NCBI GenBank assembly: GCA_026545765.1 | Contig: CM048842.1 | Span: 71,475,871 to 71,539,870, forward strand | From: Plantago major | Taxonomy: Eukaryota; Streptophyta; Magnoliopsida; Lamiales; Plantaginaceae | DNA length: 64,000 nt | Reading direction: 5' to 3' | Shown here: positions 43,401 through 54,839 of the stretch, in pieces | How positions within the stretch are numbered: position 1 is the stretch's first letter | Layout: each line of letters starts with the position of its first letter | Made by a program: the position numbers and the translations under genes | The notes under the pieces: model-generated | Told to the model about the DNA's origin: nothing | Seen by the model: the letters and a program-made list of their open reading frames with translations, nothing else | The model's database searches: none

Positions 43401-46299
43401 TCAGCCAATTATGGCAAGCAAGCTTTGTCTCACAGCTGGAACTGAGCATATCAAAGAACCAAATATGCCTGTCAGGGCGTACGCAATTGCACAGAATGGA
43501 AGAGCTTCCGGTTCCTTAGCTGACAATGCAGCCGTTCCTAGTCCATGTGCACTGTTAACATAAAGGAAAACGAATGAGTATTTGGTTCTCGTACGACTAG
43601 AAAATAACTAGGTTTTCATGTTGTTGCTTACGTGACAAACCATGTATTTAATTTTAAAAGCACAAGATCAAATGAAACTGCATCAATGCATGCTGCATAT
43701 AACACGGGCACTTATGCTATTATCTAACAAGAGTGTCGAAAAGTTAAGGTTCTTTGTACCTTGAAGCAGTTGCTATACCACGAGCAATAGGGTCGCGGAA
43801 ACCTAGCTTATCAAGAACTGTTTGGACAAAATTGGCACCAACCAGTCCGGTGACTACTACAACAGCAGCTGTTAGAGATGTATTTGCACCTGAAACAAAT
43901 ACAAGGCAACTGTCATCATATAAGCTTCTACAATTAGTAACCCCTGGGCCTGTGTGTGAGTGATCATAAGTTTTCTACCTTCAAAGAAAGATACAATGCT
44001 GAGAGCAAGTGCCACGGTTATGCATCTGGGTAGAACCGATATTGTTAATGTAGGTTCCAGACCAACCAGACGCCCGATAAAAGCTGTGGAGTACAAAGAA
44101 AATACACTCGCGACTATCACAGAGGTGAATATCTCTGCAGCATGTCTCTTGACCAGCTGGATGTTAGTTGTAAGTGTAATCAATATTTCAAGTTATGAAT
44201 TACAAAAATCTGACATGGAAAGAAACATCAACTTGTTGATGAGAATAGCATCGTCCTAGAACTAATATTAGGACATTAAAGCACACTCAAGTACCTTTCT
44301 CTGTTGGAACATTGAGAAGGCGAAAGAGAGAATAACTGATCCCAGAAATCCCATCAGGATATCACCAGCTCCAGGGTTTGAAACGGACTTTGTAAGATAG
44401 TATCCTGTATTCGTCAAACTTGACATCAGAATCAGATATGTGGTCTGATAAAGTTCCGGAGTGACTATTAACCAACCATTAAATTGAAACATTAAAAACT
44501 AAGCCAGCTGATTATTACCTAGAACAGGATCAAGTCCACATTGTGCTAGTTTTCCATATGCCAGTGCTGCCAAGTCAGCTGATAATGCACAACTTATAAT
44601 GGGATGAAGAATCTTTTTCGCATCAGATGGTAACCTGAAGACAAAAGTACATCAGATGCTGATGAATACGAAAACTTGAAAGTCTTTCTACTTGAGAATA
44701 TATATACACAATCATTACATTACCCAGAACCAACCATGTAACCGATTACTGTAGCAGCAAGGAGAAAAGGTAGGCAAGTCAGGGCATTTGTTCCAAGCAC
44801 AGTCGGGTAGAACAGTGCTGACACAAACGATGCGATGAAAATACCACTCCAACTCCACAACTCTATAGATGAAAAGGAGAAGGCTTAGCCATGGGCTCGG
44901 CTGCTGTCATTTCAGTGTTTACCATCTTTCTCACTGCAATGGCTGTGTAACCTGCCACAGCGAGTGAAGCAAACCACCCTCCAACTGCCAAAACAAAATC
45001 ATTCGTCATTCCAAATTAAAATAGAAAAGCATATAAGTTTCGCCAGACAAGACACGCAGTTTGAGAGCACGTAAAGATGATAAATTAACATATCATGTTG
45101 ATGAACACCATATTAAAATGAAATGCTAGTGATCTGGAGGAGAATCATTTGAAACTGCATATCATAACTCGAAACGGTATATCATAAAATTCATTAAAGC
45201 TTCAGAACATTTCTACTATACCTACTCAGAGTAGTCAAGAAAACTCAGTTATATAGCTAATTTCGAAACAAACATGTCCTAATTGCAGTTTTTGCCCTTA
45301 TATGTTCGATCTGTTTTCTACTCCTAGAATTCTTTTTTTACTCTGCATAACATTTTGAACCACCTAAACATTTTCCAATTGTGTCGAAAGCATAGATATA
45401 AAACTATTGACAAACTAAAAAACTAGAAAATGTACCAATGATGAAAAGGATTTTAAGCCCTGATGCAGCCGGAATATCCTTGACAGCCAAAGGCAGAACA
45501 ACCAAAGACGGCACGTAGAACAAAGGCAGCCACCTCTGAATAAACAGAAGTGCTGGCTGGAAGAAGTTCATCAAACTAGTCGCTGCGACAGGAACAGTCG
45601 AATCGAGAACCATCAAGACTGTGAATATGCAAAACATGCCAAACAATGCACTTGGGAACTTAATTGCAGCAGCCACAAATGCCTTCTTCAAGAACTTGTC
45701 CATTGCCAGAATTATCCCCAATGACACTACCAAATGCAACACATTGACAACCTAAACAATGATCCATAATTGTAAAAGCTCAAGTCTTATAAAATACTAT
45801 CATACTAAAATCTTAAAATCCCTAATCATGACGTATATGAAATTTAATCCATTTATATTAATTCTCTAACAGTACTATCCGAGCAGGATCAAGCTCGAGC
45901 GTACTAGAATCAATCCATTTATATTGATTCTCTAACAGTACCATCCGAGTAGGATCATCATGATCGAACGTACTGTAATCTATCCATTTATATTAATTCG
46001 CTAACAGAGACAACAACTTACATACATTTTCTTGAACTTTCAGTTACCTTGGTTTGAAGGGTAGTGGAGGACATGTCTGATCCTGCAGATTTAACAACCA
46101 CTCTCTTCCTGGAATTGAGTCCAGTGACACTAATGGGTCGAGAAACAAGGCTCGAAATGCCATGTTTTCGGAATGGCTGTTCTTCATGACGTGAAACTAG
46201 TGATGATGACAGAGCTGAATTGATTTTTGTGGATGTCTTGAAAGATGTTAATGGTCTGTGATTGGAGACTAGTCTTAGTGATAAGAGGAGTGTTGCCAT
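43401..46299 (-). CDS. PLGG1: Plastidal glycolate/glycerate translocator 1 (PLGG1, LrgB family), 8 exons
   Basis: Exons: 46299-46048, 45751-45436, 44984-44724, 44634-44519, 44404-44295, 44156-43979, 43889-43760 and 43551-43401, all GT-AG. The N terminus (MATLLLSLRLVSNHRPLTSF, Ser/Thr-rich, basic) is a chloroplast transit peptide. The mature protein has an LrgA-like half (exons 2-3, several membrane helices) and the LrgB half with SVSNPGAGDILMGFLGSVIL, LEPTLTISVLPRCITVALAL and SAHGLGTAALSAKEPEALPF. It moves glycolate out of and glycerate into the chloroplast during photorespiration. Exons sum to 1514 nt, one short of 505 codons. The deficit is a four-T run at ~44870 in exon 3, where the duplicate at 28680 has five. 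The loss puts a stop soon after KPSPF. A lesion or a consensus error is possible. Confidence 0.9.
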
Positions 46300-46329
46300 G
46301 GTAGAAGAACAAGAGGAGTAAGAGAGTGA

Positions 46330-48480
46330 GAGAGATGGGAAGAGCGGACATTTTTCTTGATTGAGAGCTTCAAATTGTGTGGACCTTAAAAGACTATATG
46401 GTATCTTAACAAGATGAGTCAGTCTCCATGTAGACTACAAATAGCGTCGAGTTTTCACTTGATCAATTGCTTCTACAACATTGCAAAGAAGGCCGGATCG
46501 AGAAATTTATTTTTGGTGTATGGCCCGAAAACCGAACCGAATAATGGTCGGTCCTGGCCCGGACCGTACCGAATTTTTCGGTTCGGTCTGGGCCAGAACT
46601 GAAAAAACCCAACTTAAAAAAAAAAAAATTAAGGAGAAAAAATCATTGAAGATCTTGATCTTCTTCATCCAAACCTCCTCTTATGAGATCTAAAATAAGA
46701 AGACAGGAGAGAATGGAAGAAGATATGAGCGAATCTGAGATCAGAAGATTCCATGGCGGATTGAAGGTAAAGAGGGGATTCCGGTGAAGAAGATAGATGG
46801 TTGTGCAGCCATCGATTCCATGGATTCCGGTGAAGAAAGCAGCCATCAATTCAATGGTGGATTTTGGTGTATCGCGATTCGCGACAATCATGGTTGGAAT
46901 TTGGAAAGGAGAAGGCGATGGGATGGGCGGTGGTGGAGAGAAGAGATGGGGCGGTGGACGGCAGGATATGGTGGTGGTGGCTTTGGAATGGGTTGAGGCG
47001 TGAGAGAAGAAGCAGACTCTAGAGTCTGGTGTGGAATTGGAACATGATTTGGGCTAGGGTTTAGTATTTTAATATAAAAATCGGTAATACTTATATGTGT
47101 TTACTCCCCTTAATGATTATAAGTTTAATAAGTTAGAGAAAAAATATTTCAAATAATAATCATAATAATAATAATCATAATATAAGTTTCGTATTAAACT
47201 AAAATATCATAATATGTGTAATTATAAAGATATATTTCACGATTTATAAGGGATAACCAAATTAACGTACAAATGTCGTAGTGAAAGTTTTTTAACATTT
47301 TATTTGTTTTATGGTCTATCTTTTGTTACTTTGTATTTTGCGAAGTATTGCTATATAAATTTTTAATATTTCATCATTTTTTTGCGAAGTATTGCTATAT
47401 AAATTCTTAATATTTCATTATTTATTGCTTAATAAAATAATCTATATTGATAATAAAATTTCATGTTTTAAATCTTTTCTATCATTTAGTTTTCATATTT
47501 ATTCCTGAGATAATTTTTTGAATTTTTCTAAATTATTTTTTATTTTATTTTTTCAGAATTATTATGGTGTTGAGATGTGTCCCAATAATTTTCTAGAAAT
47601 TTATGTCTTTTTTTTTAGATCTTTTCTATTTATTTTTTATTTTCATTAAAAACACCTTAGATTAAACGAAAAGCTGACACGTGTCAGGAGTATATAAAAC
47701 GGATGGTGCGGGTAACTCACTCAAGCTTACCGTTAAGATTTAACGGAGTGTATAAAATGGACGGGTAGTCTTCATAGAGTATATAAAATGGACGTGGTAT
47801 AAACTGGAATCTGTTTCACTCTACATTATATTTTTTAAAATTTTCCCTAAGATATCATTGAACAAAATCTGAAGGGGACAAGCAATGCAAGAACCTGACT
47901 ATTCGAGATGAATTTTCTCCAAAGTCTGACAGAGATCATTAGATAAATACGGAAACAGAGCTTAAGGCCCGATCAGAAGACTCGCATTCTGATGATAAAT
48001 AGAGAGGTTGCTCCAGTAGCCCTCTTAGAAGGGGATAAGCTGGAACAGTGTCTAGATGATCGGCAGCAGACAAGACAAAAGAAAAGATGCTAAATCATTC
48101 TAAATTATTTTGATGCATAATTCTTAGAAAATAAAAACGCTAAACCATTTGACGGTTGAGTGAAGATCAACCAACAAGAATAAAAGATTCAACGAGTGTC
48201 CAGACCTTAGTTCAAAGCAAGAGTGATTCAAAAATATCAAAATCTCCTGCCATTTCGGCTTCAAATAGTCAAGAAAATAGCAGAATGAATCAAAGCTAAA
48301 AAAAATATGAATATATCAGATTTCAATTCGTATCCACTACAATTGTCAAGGAAATTCATAAAACCGCATTATGGAATTTATGCCCAATGACATTATCAGA
48401 TGCCCAGGCATATCATAAAAAGGAGAAAAAATTGACTTGAATGATAAAATTTGGTATCATTGGAAATATAATCTTTGAAC
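46330..48480. other. Intergenic with repeat fragments
   Basis: 46556-46594 is a hairpin (GGCCCGGACCGTACCGAA / TTCGGTTCGGTCTGGGCC) of the type found near hAT termini. 46780-47000 is purine-rich with overlapping meaningless open frames. 47160-47460 contains a short duplication (GCGAAGTATTGCTATATAAA at 47341 and 47384). 47685-47800 has three copies of GTATATAAAANGGACG. No gene recognised. Confidence 0.45.
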
Positions 48481-48488
48481 AATTAAAA

Positions 48489-51400
48489 CTAACTCGGAGA
48501 TAAATCTTGGCTGCGCTTTGCGGCAGCAACGACTGCGTTCATCAGAGTACCACGAAAGCCAGCCTTTTCGAGCTCGTAAATACCAGCAATAGTTGTCCCA
48601 CCAGGTGAGGCAACATCATCTTTCAATTGTCCAGGATGCTTACCAGTCTTGCTTACCATTGAAGCGGCACCTAGTACCTGCATCCACCACACATAAATTG
48701 GTTGATGCTAATGACGTAAATTTATTGTCTTGCCCGGTAAATTTGTTCTAAAGAAATTATTGAATGCTCCAGAGGTACTACCCCGTGATGCATAAATATG
48801 TCATACTGTGCAACACATATATTCAACACAAAATGGCCAATGTACAAAAAATAGCCATGGCGCATACAAGAGTTATCATATTTACGGAAAATATCAAGTG
48901 ATTACACGTGCTAAATTTAAGCAATTTGGAACTCAAAACATCGTTTTACAATCTATAAGGGACTATAATGCAGTGGTCAATCGTGTCAGGATCAAGTGCA
49001 GCCCGCTATCTCAGCACATTTTCAGACCTGCAAATAGATACCTCTACAGCGGGATGTTTAGAGTCGCGGACGATCCCGGTGATTCCCGAACCAGTATCCT
49101 GGTACATAGCGGCAGGATAGAGCTGAGACAGTGAATTTTGGGGGTACATGAGCAATTTACCCTCAATTTTCTCAAATTGGCTCACCTTTATGACTCTGAA
49201 TAATTCTACGACTTCTTAATATTAATTTGGTTATTCCTGTGTCATAACACTGGTGTAATGTTAAATGATCAACTTTTGCGAGTCTCTCGAAAAGACCAGA
49301 TCAAACATCACATATTTAGTTACAAACATTGCATGCTTAGAAATGTAGGTAATGTAATTTTATTGTAGGTTTATTATACACGCAGTGTTTGAAGTTAAAC
49401 ATATGATGTTTGTCGTTAAATATGTGGTGATGATCTAGTCGAGAGATGGTCTCTCGCAAAATTTTGTAATAATGAGTACATAGTAAACAATGTCCGAGGT
49501 AAAACTGTATTTACAAATACATGAAAAATCCCCTTCACTATTAAGGAATTTACCCAACCACAGCTTGAGAAATTTCTTGTAAATCAATTAGAATTTAATA
49601 CTATGCTTTCAAATTATGCACTTTGCCATTGATTTTTCGTAGACATGCATTTATCAAAGAGTTTCTGTATAATTTCACAAAAAAGAGGGTCCGCAGATGT
49701 TGATATGTCCTATAATCCACGAAGATGTTCTCATAATTGCATATAATCAGAAGTAAACAATATTCGTTGGCTTACAGTTTGAGAAGCTAGACCAAGAGCG
49801 AGTTCCCGAGGCAAACCAGCCGCTACACCTCCATCGGCTAAAGCTTCTATTGCTAAGTATATGTATGCTGGCCCACTACCACTGAGAATTCCAGGAGAAG
49901 TAAAGTGCAGTGAAACAGGTTATTGTGAAACAAAATTATATGATTTAGGGAATATAAGCTAGGATCAAATTATCGGACTGTACGCAGAGTTGCATACCTC
50001 AGACCAGTTACTGCATCAAATACTTTCTCATCAGCAGTCCAGACTTTGCCAATTGCGCCAAATAACTTGGTGATTAATTCTGCATCATCTTTAGTTGCTG
50101 CTGCTCCCAGGCTAATAACTGCATATGGCCAACTATTTGAGATTATATAATACAGATATGCTAATGCTTTTATAAAGACACGGACTTTACAGAAGTCAGA
50201 ACACAAATAAGATGACAAGTATTAGAAAATAGAAATGGACAGGAACAAGCTTACCAGATGCAGCCACACCAACAGCCGCTGGAGTGTTTGGCATTACCCT
50301 AATAAACCGGCTTTTACCAGCCCATTCCTAGAATAAATCAAGTTCATATATGTCAACAAGACATGGTAAGAGACCACAAAAGCACTTAGCAATAAGAATA
50401 TCAGTAACAAGTGCCCATCATTAATCAAATTTTTTAGACAAGAATCATAAACTCGATTTGAATCAAGGTGTGGAGCCCTCAATAAAATCGAACTGTTGTG
50501 AAGATATGGCATCTCAGTGATGATGCACTCACAGGGGTATGGCTTTATAGCCTGTTAGTAACTAAAAAAAGGCGAAATACCTGCAGATCTTTTAATTTAA
50601 CTCCAGCAGCAACAGACACCAAAAGCTGCTTCTCTGAAAGAAATGGCCTCAATTGCACCACCACATTTTTAACTACATGTTTGAAAAGCAAAGACCTTTT
50701 AGAGAAATGTCGAACAATTGAGAATTATAGATGACAATATATTTTCCAGAGATGAAAAAGGAAATTGAAGCAAGCAAAAATTTGGCGTATTTTGTCGCCC
50801 AAAAACAGTAGAGATATCTGTCTGGGTGGTTAGTACATTATCTTCCATTGAATCAAGTCATCACAGTAATTCAGGAACAAGTAAAATAATATATAAAAAC
50901 GAATGATTCTGATATATCGAAACTCAAGTGAATGTTCCTCAATTCTTTACACAAGGAAACTGACTGCTGTAGCAGCCAACTTTCTGGAGCAGTACCATAC
51001 TGCTTACTACTTCTCGTATATTCAATGTTTGACAGAAAGATTCCAAGCGTATGACCACTTTTACGAGATAAAAAACACTTCATGTAAGTGAGTTTGAGGT
51101 CACACCTCCCGATAACCCAGCAAGGTCGACTTCATGGTAAAATGGACAGAGGAAATAAAATTAAGATGTACAGGGAGAGTGCTTCTCGAAAGCGCCCTAA
51201 ATGACTTCACCAATTCAATTCTGTGTTCGTACTGATTCCGACAGTTCAAAACACTTGAACACAATAAGTCGTGATGGGATACTAGACATGAATTGGTTAT
51301 CTTATTAGAAACTTATTGCATTGCATTTACCTTTGAGTGCATTTGCAGGTTAAAGTTTAAACTAACCATAGAAGAAAGTGGTCATTGCTGATGAAGGACA

Positions 51401-52213
51401 ATCAAACAGAGGAAGGTGATGAAGAAGAAGAAAAAGTACAGCCAAGAAAACTGACAACCCAAGTTAACAGGCAGAGTACTTACGAACTTGTGGTTTCACA
51501 GAGAACACCACCACATCACTGTCTTCAACCACCTGCGTTCAAGACAAACTACTAAGTAAACGACATCGTGTTATAATCATGACAAAATAAATGTCCAGGT
51601 CTTCCAGGAGTTATCAGACGTCTGCAATTTATAAATATAAACTAGGTGTCATTATACTCAGATCATCTTTTCAGTTTTCTTTCATGTCTACTACTCTACA
51701 TAATCTACGGTCTACCTTTTCATTTTATGACCATGTGAATTTGACGCAAGCAGACTAGCTTTTCAAGAGGTTGAAGCATAATCAAACTTCACAAGGAAAA
51801 CAGTTTCTTGTATAATCTTATGAAATCATTACATGTCCTCTTAAGTGCAATAATGCAGCAGAAAATATATTGGTGCTCTAACTGGTTTCCTTTTTCTCAG
51901 GTCCATCATTAATACAGTCTCATAACAATAAGATGCATAAGTATAATATGTCACTGAAAAGAGAATCACATACACAGGCAAAAACAAAAATAGAACAATG
52001 AAAGAGCAGTACCTGATTATTCTGATCAAAGACTTTAACTCCAAAAGATTCAAAGGCAGTGCGCCTAGAAGACCCGAGATGCGCAGTATGAATGTTCGAA
52101 GCAGGCACAATCCCTGTCTTAACCACACCTCTAGCAATGCTCTCAGCCATTTTTCCAGCTCCAATAAAACCAATTTTGAAGTTGTCAATTGGAATTGGCA
52201 CCATGGTTTCCAT
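48489..52213 (-). CDS. P5CR: Pyrroline-5-carboxylate reductase (P5CR), 7 exons, intact
   Basis: Exons: 52213-52013, 51532-51484, 50672-50581, 50327-50255, 50118-49998, 49881-49776 and 48677-48489. They total 831 nt, or 276 codons plus stop, the size of plant P5CR. The start [20 protein letters not shown] shows the Rossmann GxGxM(A) NADP-binding motif ([14 protein letters not shown]). Later segments are [36 protein letters not shown] + [19 protein letters not shown] (catalytic and proline-binding region) and [20 protein letters not shown]. It reduces pyrroline-5-carboxylate to proline with NAD(P)H, the last step of proline synthesis, in the cytosol/plastid. An in-frame ATG three codons downstream (52204) is an alternative start. 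Intron 6 hosts a MITE. Confidence 0.95.
49271..49465. mobile_element. MITE in P5CR intron 6 (same family as the 38688-39984 element)
   Basis: Ends AACTTTTGCGAGTCTCTCGA ... GATGGTCTCTCGCAAAATTT. The inner arms (ATCACATATTTAGTTACAAA / TTAAATATGTGGTGATGATC; AACATATGATGTTTG) repeat the pattern of the 38.7-kb copy. It is ~195 bp and non-coding. No clean target duplication. Confidence 0.75.
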
Positions 52214-52633
52214 ATAAGCAAATTCGACTAGCTACACGAGAAAGACCAGGAGAAGTTGAGATTAGAAATTTCCCTGGCTCGTCTATGCATTGGAAATGAG
52301 AGTAATCAGCCTCCTTCATCGAGTTCAGATTAGAATCATGAATTAAAATTCTATAACCTTCAGGTTTCTCTTTCATCCAAACAAATCCACTTAACCACTT
52401 GTAATTAAAATACTACTAGTTGATACGAATGCTAAAAACTCCATCTAGTTGAGACATATGAGACAATTACAATCATGAATTAAAATGCTAAAACCTTCAT
52501 CTAGTTGAGACAAATGAGACCAATTACAATCCATTAGGCTGGTCGTTATGGTACAATTCAACCATGAACATAGAGAAATACATACAAATAAAGGAAAACA
52601 GAGAGACATTTGTGTTATGTGTACACTAAGTCC

Positions 52634-53274
52634 TGACAATGGGTGGGTAAAACCCTACCAATTACCCAATCCATCAGATACCCAATGTAAATAATAAATG
52701 AGGGCTGGACTTGGGCAATTACCCAAACCCAATTTAAACCCTTCACCGTCAAACCCGAGGAAGCCCGACCTGACAAGGCCGGGTTGGGTAAAAAAAAAAA
52801 AGATGCTCTTATGAACCTGAAGAAAAGCTGAAGACGAAATTAAAGCTGCCAGGGCTTCTCAGCAAGAAAATCCAAGTCAATTGTGAAAGAATCGACTGTC
52901 AAATCTATTCTTTGCAAGAAATCCCGAGCCGATTGTAAATGACTCGATTTCAGATCTTCCATAATTCCATCTCCTTAAGAGATGTTTGATTTCGTGGCTA
53001 ATAGGCGTCTCGATCGGAATCGGAGAAGGCACGAGCAAATGATGAATTGAGAATAGAGAAGAAGATAGGGGAAAGAGAAGAAGACAGACGGCTGAATGTT
53101 GATGAGTGATTTGGGTCGGGTTTCTTTGGGCTTTTACCCGGCCCTACCCGAAATGTTTTATAAAATGGGTTTGGGTAGGGCTGGACTAATATTTAGATTG
53201 GATATTATCCAACCCAACCCATCACTTCATTTTTGGGTCATGGACTGGGTAAAAATAAAACCCACCCATTGCCA
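52634..53274. mobile_element. Inverted-repeat element (hAT-like, ~640 bp) upstream of P5CR
   Basis: Starts TGACAATGGGTGGGTAAAAC and ends ACCCACCCATTGCCA in inverted orientation. Subterminal regions are full of GGGT/ACCC motifs (TACCCAATCCAT, GGGCTGGACT, TTACCCGGCCCTACCCG) in opposite orientations at the two ends. This is the style of hAT-type non-autonomous elements. The target duplication was not seen. It lies ~420 bp upstream of the P5CR start codon. Confidence 0.6.
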
Positions 53275-53619
53275 GATAGATGAACCCTAACTAACCTTGA
53301 GAATAGAGAGGATCGGCGGCGTGTGAGCAGAGCACAAGACAACCCAAGAGGAGTGAACAAGTACGGACAAATCAATTTGATATTCAATTTACTTCAAGTA
53401 AATTTAGTTCAAGTAAATGCATATTTACCATATTTACTTATTAAGGTTTGCTCTATTATCTAAAAACACATTAATTTCAGTTCAAATTTGATTTAGATTA
53501 CATTACATTTTGTTGTTTTATATTACAAATAAATTGATTCGATTAGACGAAGAAGCAGGCTAAGTTGGAGTCGGTTGCAATTTTAATTACATTCATAAAA
53601 TTTTAACTATATCTCAAAC

Positions 53620-53830
53620 TCAATTGTCCACAATTCATTTAAAACTCAATTAGAATTCAGTCAGTTAAAGCGGCGTGTGAAGCAACTTATATGTGACTGT
53701 TTTGTATTAAACTTTAAGAGACCTTGAAGAGATAAATAATCACTCAATTTAATTGAATTGTGAAAAACTGATGTGTGTAATATGTTTTGGCTGTTTTTAA
53801 GGTTATTTTATTGGTTTAATTAAGATTGTT
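53620..53830 (+). repeat. Diverged interspersed repeat (inverted relative at ~57000-57240)
   Basis: TGTGTAATATGTTTTGGCTG then TTTTTAAGGTTATTTTATTG here resembles the reverse complement of 57070-57135 (AATAAATCAAATAACCTTAA ... ACTCTTACACACATC). Flanking CAATT-rich arms (CTCAATTTAATTGAATTGTG) are also shared. Confidence 0.5.
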
Positions 53831-53936
53831 ACAGTAAAAGGAATAAAAAGTAAGTGGTGGGAAATGAGTAATGAATGGTGTTGGTGTAGAAATCATTAGA
53901 GAGACAGGAAAAAAAATAGTACTGAATATTGAGTAA

Positions 53937-54204
53937 TACTTCCTCTGTCTCGGGAATAGCTTTACGTTTACTTTTTTGGTGTAGAAAAAAAATATACTCC
54001 TATTATTTTTAGATAAAATAGTATTAGTGGATCCCCAATTGATTTTTAAAGTTGCAAGTTGGATAAAATAATATTAGTGAGTTTAATTTTCAGTATATTC
54101 AATGTTAAAGTTGGATAAATGATTACTAAAAAATGAAATGTGAAGTTTTGTTTGGAACACCCAAAATGGTAAAATGAAAAATTATTCCCGGGACGGAGGG
54201 AGTA
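53937..54204. mobile_element. Stowaway MITE (~268 bp)
   Basis: Ends TACTTCCTCTGTCTCGGGAA ... TTATTCCCGGGACGGAGGGA(GTA), i.e. Stowaway termini with TA duplication. Non-coding. It lies just downstream of the glycine-rich RNA-binding fragment. Confidence 0.85.
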
Positions 54205-54383
54205 TAGCATTAGTGATATTTGGAGAATGAGGAATGAAAATGGAAAAAAAGATGCAGATTAACCATTTCTAGGGAGTTATGGCCGGAAACCATGATTGTC
54301 GATACTCTGACGCCGATCCGTTTTGGTAGCGGGGAAAATCGAAAAAATTTCGGGAGTTTCGGCCGAGTCGGTACGAGATTTAG

Positions 54384-54834
54384 TACCATGTGTGTGGCTT
54401 CGCACAAAATCTAATATCATTTGATCCATGGTACACTGGAAAATGAGAGTAAGTTCCTAAATTAACCGTCAAGTGTTCTAATTCATTTGATGCCGCACCA
54501 CCATATCCCCCGCTGTTGCCACCCCCATATCCGCCACTGTTGCCACCCCCATAACCGCCGCCTCCATATCCACCCTGATTGCCCCCACCATATACGCCTC
54601 CAAAGTTGCTGCGAGGTGGTCTCTCAGTAGCCATTTCAACTCTGATGTTTCTCCCATCCAGATCCTGCAAATAAATGTAGTGTGAAGAAAAAAAGTAGTG
54701 AACGATCACACCAATTGACTATAGCGCATCACAAAATCCCCAGCCTCCATGAACCTCACTTGTCCATTCATAGCAATCTGGGCCGACATGGCAGCTTCTT
54801 CAGATTCAAGACTGGATTTATCCATATAGTAATA
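54384..54834 (-). pseudogene. Glycine-rich RNA-binding protein (RRM C-terminal half + Gly tail), 5'-truncated
   Basis: An upstream exon piece (54834-54740) encodes SLESEEAAMSAQIAMNGQ, the end of an RRM, with donor CAA|GTGAGG. The next exon starts at 54664 after TTGCAG with DLDGRNIRVEMATERPPR, the last RRM strand, and runs into a GGYGGG(N/G) tail (~54490-54620). Together they are the C-terminal third of a GR-RBP. RNP2 and RNP1 and the true start are missing. The exon piece begins MDKSS, which is not RRM-like, so the copy is truncated on its 5' side at about 54834. The 3' end after the Gly tail (AASNELEHLTVN) lacks a clear stop in family context. A duplicated gene fragment. Confidence 0.7.
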
Positions 54835-54839
54835 CACAA

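Noticed and set aside
46784..47003. Gly/Arg-rich overlapping open frames
   Set aside because: Two frames of the same purine-rich GGTGG tract. No RRM or other domain, and no start context.
47640..47820. LTR or promoter with repeated TATAAAA boxes
   Set aside because: Three GTATATAAAANGGACG copies are present, but no TG/CA ends, PBS or duplication; left as an unclassified repeat.
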